NCBI GenBank assembly: GCA_900548115.1
Contig: URJL01000050.1
Location: forward strand, 1 to 14,961
Direction: 5' to 3'
Origin: an uncultured Eubacteriales bacterium
Lineage (GTDB): Bacteria > Bacillota > Clostridia > Oscillospirales > CAG-382
DNA length: 14,961 nucleotides
The translations under genes were made by a program, and so were the position numbers. How positions within the stretch are numbered: position 1 is the first letter of the stretch; each line of letters begins with the position of its first letter. Under the pieces are notes generated by a model. The model was not told the origin of the DNA. It saw nothing but the letters and a program-made list of their open reading frames with translations, and ran no database searches. Of the stretch, positions 1 through 6,141 are shown one piece after another.

Positions 1-1288
1 GGTCGGCAAGAGATAAAACCGAAAGAGGGAATTTCGTCACCGAGAAAGCGGGAAAAAGACAAAGCACCGCCGTCGCGAGCAAGAGCGTCATGGCGGGGAC
101 AAATACCGCCCCCGCGAGAAGATTCGAAAAGGGTGAAAGCAGGGACAGCCCTCCGATGTTTTCCATGCAAAGGAGCGCGGTAAAGCCGCTTGCATAAACC
201 GAACCCGCAAGCGTCGGAAAAAGCTTCCCCATGCCGGGATACGGCATATCGTGCCGAAGCTGGTCCGCAAGAACAATGCCGAGGGTCGCAGCAAACGAAA
301 GCGCGGTGCCGAGATCGAACAGCATGTACGGATTGAAAAGCCATAAAACAAGATAGGCGAAGCAGAGAGAGGAGACCGAATCGTATTCGCGAGAGAACAG
401 CGGAGCAAGCCACAAGATCGCCGCCATGAGACAGGCGCGAAGCACCGATCCGCTCGTGCCGCCGATGAGGGCAAAAGCAAACAGAAAGGGAAAAAGGACA
501 AATATTTGCAATATCGGCGAAAGGCGCAGCACATTCAGGATTCGACGAAAAAGTCCCGCCGTCAGCATGACGTGTATGCCCGAAATGCATAGGAACGGAT
601 AAAGCCCCGCACGGCGGTAAAAGTCGGTTCGCTCGGACGAAAGTCCCGTTCGGTCGCCTGTCAAAAGCGCCAGCGCCATCGACTGCGTATCTCCGTCTAA
701 TATTTGCGAAAAAGAGCGGCGCAGACGAAAATAGACTTTTTGCCGCAGAGAAATCTCGCTCGGCATAGGCTCGTCCGCCGTCCAATCGTATAAGACCGCT
801 GTGCAAAGGCGCACGTTTTTTGCGTAAAGACGGCAAAGCTCCGCTTTGTCGTAAACTTTCTCGCTCGGCAGAACATTGCCGTGAAACCGTATCGTTTCAA
901 AAAGCGCCGGCGGCGCCTGCTTTGTTCCGAGCCGTATTCCGCAGTTTTCGCCGCGGTGCACGCCGCTTGTGAGACGAACCGTAACGGTCGTTGCGTACTT
1001 TCCGTAGAAAACCTCGGTCACCGTTCCGCGATATTCGGTCGATTCGGAATAAGGAATGCGCTTTTGCGTGTGCATCGCTTCGTAAAGGACGGGATAAAGG
1101 CTGAGCAGTACCATCAAAAGCGATAAAACACCGTAAACGCGCACACTGTGTCCGTCGCGCGCGAAGACAATGAAGAAGACGGCGGCACAAAAAATCGGTA
1201 TGAACAAAAGAAAGGCGCTTTGTGCCAAGAGGAGCGTTGCAAGTATCGTCACGGCGCAAAGCGGAACAAGCGGACGCCGCAGTGTCAT
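1..1288 (-). CDS. comEC: ComEC/Rec2-family DNA-uptake channel, N-terminal part (cut by left window edge)
   Basis: The frame opens at ATG 1288, runs without a stop to base 1 and leaves the window, giving 429 residues. ComEC forms the inner-membrane channel that takes up single-stranded DNA during transformation. Two hydrophobic stretches lie near residues 8-42 and 53-70, followed by a soluble region of about 75-180. The Competence domain then starts, with LLTGDRTGLS (209-218), CISGIHVML (234-242), the SGSVLRACLM stretch (279-288) and NPYMLFDLGTALSF (319-332). The C-terminal half, including any metallo-beta-lactamase-like domain, is off the window. A GAAGG ribosome site lies 9 bases before the ATG, and no other in-frame ATG, GTG or TTG lies between the upstream stop and this start. 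The gene begins 50 bases after the AraC-type gene on the same strand with no terminator between them, so read-through is possible. The family call is strong. Whether the host is competent is not shown. Confidence 0.9.
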   Translation of the reverse strand, partial: MTLRRPLVPLCAVTILATLLLAQSAFLLFIPIFCAAVFFIVFARDGHSVRVYGVLSLLMVLLSLYPVLYEAMHTQKRIPYSESTEYRGTVTEVFYGKYATTVTVRLTSGVHRGENCGIRLGTKQAPPALFETIRFHGNVLPSEKVYDKAELCRLYAKNVRLCTAVLYDWTADEPMPSEISLRQKVYFRLRRSFSQILDGDTQSMALALLTGDRTGLSSERTDFYRRAGLYPFLCISGIHVMLTAGLFRRILNVLRLSPILQIFVLFPFLFAFALIGGTSGSVLRACLMAAILWLAPLFSREYDSVSSLCFAYLVLWLFNPYMLFDLGTALSFAATLGIVLADQLRHDMPYPGMGKLFPTLAGSVYASGFTALLCMENIGGLSLLSPFSNLLAGAVFVPAMTLLLATAVLCLFPAFSVTKFPLSVLSLAD

Positions 1289-1338
1289 AAGGAAAAGCCT
1301 TCTTTCGGAAATCGGAATGATACGGAGTTTTCGGAAGC

Positions 1339-2229
1339 TTACCGCTGTTTTGTAAGATTGCCCGAAACGAGCGATTGCACCGATTTTGCGTATTGCAGGG
1401 GAGACATGCCTGTCTTTTCGCGGAACTGACGCGAAAAATAATGCGGGGAGGAGTACCCCAAAAGCTCGGCAATCTGGGTGATGTTGTAATTTCCCTCGCG
1501 TATATACCACTTGGCGCGGTCGATCTTCATGAAGATAAAATAATCAATCACCCCGCACGAGGCGTTGTTGCGGAAGATCTCACGAAGAGAGGACACGCTG
1601 ATGTTGGCATACGCCGCAATGTCGGTAAGGGTGAGATGCCGCCCGATGTTTTTCTGCATGTACGCTTCGATCTCGTCGAAGGTGGCGTCGGATATGTGAC
1701 TTTTGAAGGAGGACATCTGAACCGTGTCGTTTTCGTCCCGCATAAACAGGATCAAAAGCTCGGAAAGATATTGGCGGATGAGTTGCTCCGCACCGACGGG
1801 CGCCCAGCGCTTGCGGATGAGCCGCTCGGTATACGGATCGCCGAAGGGGCTGTCAAAACATCGCATTCCTTCGTTCAGAATTTTGGAGATCAGCTTTTTC
1901 TGCGAATTTCCCGCCTTAAGTCGGCGATCGTAAAACCAGTCCATAACGGAGGAATGGCAGCTGAAGGAGAAAATGACGGCGTTGGCGGCGTTTTCCGAAC
2001 GGATGGAATGCCATTGATTCGGAGGATGAAAAAAAGCGTCGCCGTGCGAAAGGGTGAGCTCACGGTCGCCCGCCGTCACGATCACTTCGCCCTTATCCGC
2101 ATAGACAAATTCCCAAAAATCGTGCGATTCGCCCTCAAAGGCAAAGCCTTTCGTGTATTCGAAATAGTGCATGGAAAAAAGCTCGTCGATCGTAATATCG
2201 TCGCGCAGGCGTGTTCCCACGTATTCCAT
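1339..2229 (-). CDS. AraC-family transcriptional regulator with cupin sensor domain
   Basis: This 296-residue protein has an N-terminal cupin-like sensor domain (about 30-95, with the HGDAFFHPPNQWH stretch at 62-74) and a C-terminal double helix-turn-helix. The first helix-turn-helix covers about 199-220 (LTLTDIAAYANISVSSLREI). The second covers about 250-280, with the family signature around ITQIAELLGYSSPHYFSRQF. Such proteins bind a small ligand, often a sugar, and activate nearby genes. The start ATG at 2229 follows a GGGAGGAA ribosome site. The gene has its own sigma-A promoter and is transcribed divergently from nagB-nagA-ROK kinase. Tandem direct repeats in the shared intergenic region make it the likely activator of that operon. 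The ligand is not identifiable; an amino sugar or its phosphate would fit the context. Its 3' end lies 50 bases before comEC on the same strand. The family assignment is secure and the target is inferred. Confidence 0.92.
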   Translation of the reverse strand: MEYVGTRLRDDITIDELFSMHYFEYTKGFAFEGESHDFWEFVYADKGEVIVTAGDRELTLSHGDAFFHPPNQWHSIRSENAANAVIFSFSCHSSVMDWFYDRRLKAGNSQKKLISKILNEGMRCFDSPFGDPYTERLIRKRWAPVGAEQLIRQYLSELLILFMRDENDTVQMSSFKSHISDATFDEIEAYMQKNIGRHLTLTDIAAYANISVSSLREIFRNNASCGVIDYFIFMKIDRAKWYIREGNYNITQIAELLGYSSPHYFSRQFREKTGMSPLQYAKSVQSLVSGNLTKQR

Positions 2230-2265
2230 AGTCGTTTCCTCCCAAAGTACGGTCGGTATGCGATG

Positions 2266-2294
2266 ATTATAGCGCGAATTTTGTCAAAAATCAA
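2266..2294 (-). promoter_or_regulatory. sigma-A promoter of the AraC-type regulator
   Basis: On the minus strand TTGATT (2294-2289) is followed, after exactly 17 bases, by a perfect TATAAT (2271-2266). This lies about 37 bases upstream of the regulator's ATG at 2229, which leaves room for a short leader with the GGGAGGAA ribosome site. Confidence 0.75.
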
Positions 2295-2304
2295 GTAGTT
2301 TTTC

Positions 2305-2341
2305 TCAAATAGTGCAAATACTTTATCAAATCGTGTAAATA
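2305..2341 (+). promoter_or_regulatory. tandem 16-bp direct repeat, probable AraC-type activator binding site
   Basis: TCAAATAGTGCAAATA (2305-2320) and TCAAATCGTGTAAATA (2326-2341) match at 14 of 16 bases and start 21 bases apart, two turns of the helix. Directly repeated sites with this period are how AraC-family dimers typically bind. The second copy ends where the -35 box of the nagB promoter should be, and no recognisable -35 sequence is present, as expected for an activator-dependent promoter. A shorter third copy, AAATCGTGT, sits at 2342-2350. Binding by the adjacent regulator is inferred. Confidence 0.65.
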
Positions 2342-2360
2342 AAATCGTGTGCGGTTGCTA

Positions 2361-2366
2361 TATAAT
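2361..2366 (+). promoter_or_regulatory. -10 box of the nagB operon promoter, -35 box poor
   Basis: A perfect TATAAT lies 55 bases before the nagB ATG. The position 17 bases upstream (2338-2343) reads AATAAA, which does not resemble TTGACA, and it is overlapped by the tandem direct repeat. A good -10 with a missing -35 suggests positive control. Confidence 0.6.
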
Positions 2367-2421
2367 AGGGGCAGAAAAGTTATTTTTTGCATTTGTCTAA
2401 AATAAAAAAGGGAGTGTTCCG

Positions 2422-3144
2422 ATGCGTTTGGTTTTGTGTGAAAATTATGAGGAAATGTCAAAAGCGGCGGCAAAAATGGTGGCAAGTCAGATCATCATAA
2501 AGCCCGATTGCGTGTTGGGCTTTGCGACGGGTTCGACTCCGGTCGGAATGTACCGCGAGCTTTGCCGCATGTATGAGGCGGGCGAGCTTGATTTTTCCGG
2601 CGTGACCACCTTCAATTTGGATGAATACTACCCGATCGCGAAGGACAACCCCGAAAGCTATCATGTCTTCATGGAAGAAAATCTGTTTTCGAAGGTCAAT
2701 ATCCCGCGTGAGGCGATTCATATCCCCGACGGAAGCGCCGCCGACCCCGAAAAAGTTTGCCGCGATTATGAAGCGGCAATCGAAAAAGCAGGCGGAATCG
2801 ATCTTCAGATACTGGGAATCGGTCAAAACGGACATATCGGGTTTAACGAACCCGACGCAAGTCTTGATGCAAAAACGCATGTGACCGAGCTTACCGAAAG
2901 CACGATCGAAGCCAATTCCCGTTTCTTCGATTCGATCGACGAAGTGCCGCGCAAGGCGATCACGATGGGCGTTTCGACCATTCTGAAATCGCGCAAGATA
3001 TTGCTTTTGGCGAGCGGAAAGAGCAAGCACGCCGTTGTAAAAGGACTTCTGACCGACACGGTGAGTACCGAGCTTCCCGCAAGCCTTTTGAATCTGCATT
3101 CCGATGTGGTCGTATTTTGCGATAAGGAGGCGTACGAGGGATGA
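2422..3144 (+). CDS. nagB: glucosamine-6-phosphate deaminase
   Basis: NagB converts glucosamine-6-phosphate to fructose-6-phosphate and ammonia in the cytoplasm, the last step of amino-sugar breakdown. The 240-residue length fits the short Gram-positive form. Visible motifs are the phosphate-binding GFATGSTPVGMYREL (33-47), TTFNLDEYYP with the catalytic-base Asp67, GIGQNGHIGFNEPD with His138 and Glu143, and TMGVSTILKSRKILLLASGK (181-200). Asn136 stands where E. coli has Asp141, a change I believe is common in Bacillota enzymes. The ATG at 2422 has GGGAG seven bases upstream. The stop overlaps the nagA start by four bases (ATGA), indicating translational coupling. It is the first gene of a nagB-nagA-kinase operon read from the AraC-flanked promoter. 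Confidence 0.97.
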   Translation: MRLVLCENYEEMSKAAAKMVASQIIIKPDCVLGFATGSTPVGMYRELCRMYEAGELDFSGVTTFNLDEYYPIAKDNPESYHVFMEENLFSKVNIPREAIHIPDGSAADPEKVCRDYEAAIEKAGGIDLQILGIGQNGHIGFNEPDASLDAKTHVTELTESTIEANSRFFDSIDEVPRKAITMGVSTILKSRKILLLASGKSKHAVVKGLLTDTVSTELPASLLNLHSDVVVFCDKEAYEG

Positions 3145-4283
3145 TTTTAAAGAACGGAGTTTTTTTGAACGACGGTTTCCGTTTCGAAAAGGGCGACGTC
3201 TCCTTTTCGGAAAACGGGATCGAAAAACTGGGCGACTGCGGAAACGACGAGGAAGTTTACGACTGCACCGACCGCTATATCGTGCCGGGCTTTGTGGATA
3301 TCCATACACACGGATGTGTCGGAGTGGACGCGTCGGACGGTGCAAGCGTGGGGGATTATGAAAAAATGCTGTGCCATTATGCAGCGCACGGAGTGACGAC
3401 GGTACTGCCGTCGACCGAGACACTTTCGCCCGAAAAGACCATGTGCGCCGTGAAAGCGCTTGCCAAGGCCGCGCACAGCGATATAAAGGGCTCCAACATT
3501 GCCGGTATCCATCTCGAAGGACCGTATTTCAGCTACCGTTACCGCGGCGCGCAGAACGAAGCGCATCTGCGTAACCCCGATATCGATGAGGTAAACCGTT
3601 TGAACGAAGCCTGCGGGTATATCATTCGCCGCATAAGTGTTGCCCCCGAGCTTCCCGGTGCCCTTGAATTTATTCGCACACTCTCGAAAAATATCAGCAT
3701 TTCGCTTGCCCACACCGACGGCAATTACGAGCAGGCGATCGCTGCCATCGACGCGGGCGCGGACGGGCTCACGCACACCTTCAACGGAATGCGTTCGCTT
3801 CATCACCGCGAACCGAACGTCGTCGGCGCGGGACTGGAAAGACAGCTGTTCTGTGAATTCATCGGTGACGGCTTTCATATTTCTTCCACAGTTCTCCGCC
3901 TGTCCTTCCGCATGCTCGGCGATACGCATATGCTCTTTATCAGCGATTCGCTCCGTGCCTGCGGCATGCCCGACGGCGAGTATGATATCGGCGAGCTTCC
4001 GTTTATCGTAAAGGACGGTCACGCCCGCCTTCCCGACGGAACCATCGCAGGAAGCACCGTGACGGTTCACGACTGCGCCGTGAATGCTATTTCCTTCGGG
4101 CTTCCGCCCGAAAGCGTGTTCCGCATGTGCTCGCAGACGCCCGCGCGTGCGGTGCGCATTGATTCGCTCTGCGGCAGTATCACGCCGGGAAAACGCGCGG
4201 ATCTTGTCATTCTGAAAAAGGATTATTCGATCGACCGCGTGATCCTGCGCGGAAAGTTTTTTGATAATGAGGAAGGAAAGTAA
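3141..4283 (+). CDS. nagA: N-acetylglucosamine-6-phosphate deacetylase
   Basis: NagA is an amidohydrolase that removes acetate from N-acetylglucosamine-6-phosphate to give the NagB substrate. At 380 residues it has the normal family length. The metal and active-site set is complete: the early HTH motif in FVDIHTHG (His55, His57), Glu126 in GIHLEGPY, His191 in SLAHTDGNYEQA, His212 in LTHTFNGM, and the catalytic Asp269 in LFISDSLRA. His246 in GDGFH matches the substrate-contacting region, and the end carries the usual SITPGKRADLVIL stretch (346-358). The ATG overlaps the nagB stop in an ATGA arrangement, and the kinase starts one base after the nagA stop. All three genes therefore form one tightly coupled unit. 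I am confident of the enzyme. The use of GlcNAc rather than only cell-wall-derived sugars is not decided by the sequence. Confidence 0.96.
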   Translation: MILKNGVFLNDGFRFEKGDVSFSENGIEKLGDCGNDEEVYDCTDRYIVPGFVDIHTHGCVGVDASDGASVGDYEKMLCHYAAHGVTTVLPSTETLSPEKTMCAVKALAKAAHSDIKGSNIAGIHLEGPYFSYRYRGAQNEAHLRNPDIDEVNRLNEACGYIIRRISVAPELPGALEFIRTLSKNISISLAHTDGNYEQAIAAIDAGADGLTHTFNGMRSLHHREPNVVGAGLERQLFCEFIGDGFHISSTVLRLSFRMLGDTHMLFISDSLRACGMPDGEYDIGELPFIVKDGHARLPDGTIAGSTVTVHDCAVNAISFGLPPESVFRMCSQTPARAVRIDSLCGSITPGKRADLVILKKDYSIDRVILRGKFFDNEEGK

Positions 4284-4284
4284 G

Positions 4285-5190
4285 ATGTATCTCGGAATTG
4301 ATGTCGGCGGGACCTCCGTAAAATACGGAGTTCTCTCCGATCTTAAACTGATCGATCGCGGCAGCGTTCCGACCCCGAAGGATCCTTCGGATTTCGGAAA
4401 AGCGCTTTGCGAGATCGTCGAAAGAATAACGGCACGACATCCGGGAGAGATCCGTTCGATCGGCGTCGGTGTGCCGGGATTTTTGGATCAAAAAAACGGA
4501 ACGATCCTGAATTGCACCAATCTTTCGCTCGACGGCTTTCCGCTTCGCGATTGCATACGCCGTGTAAGCGACCTTCCCGTTTTTTTGGAAAACGATGCCA
4601 ACTGCGCCGCGATCGGCGAATACACCGTAAATCCCCGCAAGCCGCGCAACATGATCCTTGTAACGCTCGGAACGGGCGTGGGCGGCGGACTTATTTTGAA
4701 CGGGTCGCTTTATTCGGGCGCGCACGGTCAGGCGGGTGAGCTCGGGCATATTACGGTCGAGGCGGGCGGAAGATCTTGTCCCTGCGGAAAAAGAGGCTGT
4801 CTCGAGCAGTATGCTTCCGCAACCGCGCTGGTGTCCGACGCGCTTCATTACGACTATAAAACCGAAGGCGAGCTGTATAAAGCCGTTAAGACTGCACCCG
4901 ATAAATTGGACGCAAGAGTGATCTTCTCGGCGATCCGAAACGGGAACGAGGACGCAAAGGTCATTCTCGACCGCTACTGCTCATACCTCGGAGCGGGCAT
5001 CGAAAGCTTTGTCGAGGTATTCGACCCCGATGAGATCGTCCTTGCGGGCGGTATCACCAATGAAAGCGACGTGCTGGGCGAGTACCTCAACCGCCACGTG
5101 ACCGGTCGTTGTCCCGTTTATTTTGCCGTTTTGAAAAGCGACGCGGGCCTTTTGGGCGCGGCAGGCTTGGGACTGCATAACGGGCTTTGA
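4285..5190 (+). CDS. ROK-family sugar kinase (probable amino-sugar kinase or glucokinase)
   Basis: This 301-residue protein has no N-terminal helix-turn-helix, so it is a kinase and not a NagC/Mlc-type repressor. It shows the ATP-binding DVGGTSVKYG (6-15), the catalytic Asp104 in FLENDANCAAIGEY, LVTLGTGVGGGL (125-136), the ROK-type ELGH with zinc ligand His155, and the zinc cluster CPCGKRGC (Cys165, Cys167, Cys172). I place the start at ATG 4285, one base after the nagA stop. An ATG 24 bases upstream lies inside nagA, while AGGAAGG sits at the right distance before 4285. Being third in a nagB-nagA operon suggests phosphorylation of GlcNAc, GlcN or ManNAc taken up without a phosphotransferase system. 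Many ROK proteins are glucokinases, so specificity is open. Confidence 0.9.
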   Translation: MYLGIDVGGTSVKYGVLSDLKLIDRGSVPTPKDPSDFGKALCEIVERITARHPGEIRSIGVGVPGFLDQKNGTILNCTNLSLDGFPLRDCIRRVSDLPVFLENDANCAAIGEYTVNPRKPRNMILVTLGTGVGGGLILNGSLYSGAHGQAGELGHITVEAGGRSCPCGKRGCLEQYASATALVSDALHYDYKTEGELYKAVKTAPDKLDARVIFSAIRNGNEDAKVILDRYCSYLGAGIESFVEVFDPDEIVLAGGITNESDVLGEYLNRHVTGRCPVYFAVLKSDAGLLGAAGLGLHNGL

Positions 5191-5210
5191 TTGCTGTTTT
5201 ATTCTTATCA

Positions 5211-5244
5211 AAAAGAACGGGCGTTTAAGCGCCCGTTCTTTTTT
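5211..5244. terminator. bidirectional Rho-independent terminator
   Basis: The arms AAAAGAACGGGCG (5211-5223) and CGCCCGTTCTTTT (5230-5242) are perfectly complementary around a six-base loop and flanked by A and T runs. It closes the nag operon on the plus strand and equally serves the convergent alpha/beta hydrolase gene, whose stop at 5243 touches it. Confidence 0.92.
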
Positions 5245-5941
5245 ACAATGAAAGAGCCTTTCTTTCCCATTCCCGCATGAACGAAAGCTCTTCTTCGGTG
5301 CGCAGCCAATGCTGACCGCCCTCGTAAAGGGTCAGCGTACAGCTGCCCTGCGAAACAAAAGCGTCGATCGTCTTTCGCGGTATCATTTCATCCTCCGTCG
5401 CATACAAGATCGACGTGTGGCGGCACAGGGGCGATACGGGATGATCGCGTACATAAGTAAGATAGCGCCACGAAAGAGTCTGCCCGAGATCGGTCGGAAT
5501 TTCGCCCTCGTCTTTGAGCCTTTCCTCCGATACGTTTGCGTGTGCCATCAGCCCGCGGATCATTTCCTCCATATCAAAAAGCGGAGAGGAGAAAAGACAT
5601 TTTTGTATCGTCTCATCCCGAAAAGCCTGAAGCGAAAACCACGTCCCGATGCTGACGGTGCGCAGCGACACCGTTGAAAAATGCTCTCGCGCATAGTGCA
5701 GCACGGCTTGCAGCTCGGGAACGACGTCCCACGGCACAAGCTTTTTTGCGTCGGTGCGCCCGCCGTGCTCGGGAAGGTCGATCGCCAGAACCGAAAAACC
5801 GAAAGGGGACACCGTTTCAAAAAAACGCGCCGCCTCCTCTTTGCTTCCGCAAAGACCGTGTACGAACAGAAAAACATCTTTATTTTCTTCACCGTATAAA
5901 ACGGCGGGTGCGGTGTCGATTGAAAAATAAGTCGGATTCAT
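5243..5941 (-). CDS. alpha/beta hydrolase family protein
   Basis: This 232-residue cytoplasmic protein has the alpha/beta hydrolase order. An oxyanion-type FLFVHGLCGS (24-33) is followed by AIDLPEHGGR (53-62), a nucleophile elbow TVSIGTWFS with Ser97, an acid in YATEDEMIP (Asp184), and a final histidine in GGQHWL (His211). The elbow reads T-x-S-x-G and so departs from the usual G-x-S-x-G. No signal peptide or membrane segment is seen. The ATG at 5941 is preceded by GGAGG at about ten bases. It has its own TTGACA-17-TATATT promoter, divergent from glutamine synthetase, and ends in the terminator shared with the nag operon. The substrate cannot be told; an esterase, lipase or acyl-transfer role would all fit. 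No neighbour suggests a pathway. Confidence 0.8.
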   Translation of the reverse strand: MNPTYFSIDTAPAVLYGEENKDVFLFVHGLCGSKEEAARFFETVSPFGFSVLAIDLPEHGGRTDAKKLVPWDVVPELQAVLHYAREHFSTVSLRTVSIGTWFSLQAFRDETIQKCLFSSPLFDMEEMIRGLMAHANVSEERLKDEGEIPTDLGQTLSWRYLTYVRDHPVSPLCRHTSILYATEDEMIPRKTIDAFVSQGSCTLTLYEGGQHWLRTEEELSFMREWERKALSL

Positions 5942-5976
5942 GCTCTATACCTCCGATATTGTTTTTTTGCTTTTTC

Positions 5977-6005
5977 AATATAGAACAATTCAGTCCGTTT
6001 GTCAA
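5977..6005 (-). promoter_or_regulatory. sigma-A promoter of the alpha/beta hydrolase gene
   Basis: On the minus strand a perfect TTGACA (6005-6000) is followed after 17 bases by TATATT (5982-5977), about 35 bases before the hydrolase ATG. It is back to back with the glutamine synthetase promoter, whose -35 box begins only 27 bases away. Confidence 0.82.
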
Positions 6006-6032
6006 GTTTTTTCGGAAAATTGCGGCGACGTC

Positions 6033-6061
6033 TTGACAGGAACGGAAAAGCCGTGTATAAT
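6033..6061 (+). promoter_or_regulatory. consensus sigma-A promoter of type III glutamine synthetase
   Basis: TTGACA (6033-6038), a 17-base spacer and TATAAT (6056-6061) match the consensus at every position. Transcription should start near 6068, only about five bases before the leader hairpin at 6073. So strong a core promoter implies that control, if any, acts after initiation. Confidence 0.88.
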
Positions 6062-6072
6062 AGGTACGTAGC

Positions 6073-6128
6073 AAAGGCGCTGCGGATAATATTTTTCGAT
6101 ATTGATTCGCAGCGCCTTTTTATTTTTT
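6073..6128 (+). terminator. terminator-like hairpin in the glutamine synthetase leader (possible attenuator)
   Basis: The arms AAAGGCGCTGCG (6073-6084) and CGCAGCGCCTTT (6108-6119) pair perfectly over 12 bases and run into a T-rich tract to 6128. The 23-base loop can fold further through AATAT and ATATT around TTTTCG. It sits between the promoter and the ATG at 6142, so it would end most transcripts at about 55-60 bases unless overcome. It could instead be a 5' stabilising hairpin, or the end of a small RNA. I see no room upstream for a classical antiterminator. Confidence 0.7.
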
Positions 6129-6141
6129 CTCGGAGGTTTGC

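Noticed and set aside
88..1472. Several short frames on both strands at the left edge
   Set aside because: The true gene is the comEC frame that runs off the left edge. These frames are in the other phases of it or antisense to it.
1375..2298. Long plus-strand open frame (307 residues) across the AraC-type gene
   Set aside because: It is antisense to a clear AraC-family protein with a ribosome site and promoter, and its translation shows no recognisable domain. GC-rich codons give long shadow frames.
2458..3423. Minus-strand open frame (321 residues) across nagB and the start of nagA
   Set aside because: It is antisense to two certain enzymes, rich in Arg and Ser in a random pattern, and has no ribosome site.
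3147..4070. Minus-strand open frame (307 residues) inside nagA
   Set aside because: It is a shadow of nagA with no family features.
6073..6119. ANTAR-type antitermination motif in the glnN leader
   Set aside because: That motif needs two stem-loops with hexaloops having A first and G fourth. Here there is one main stem with inner loop TTTTCG.
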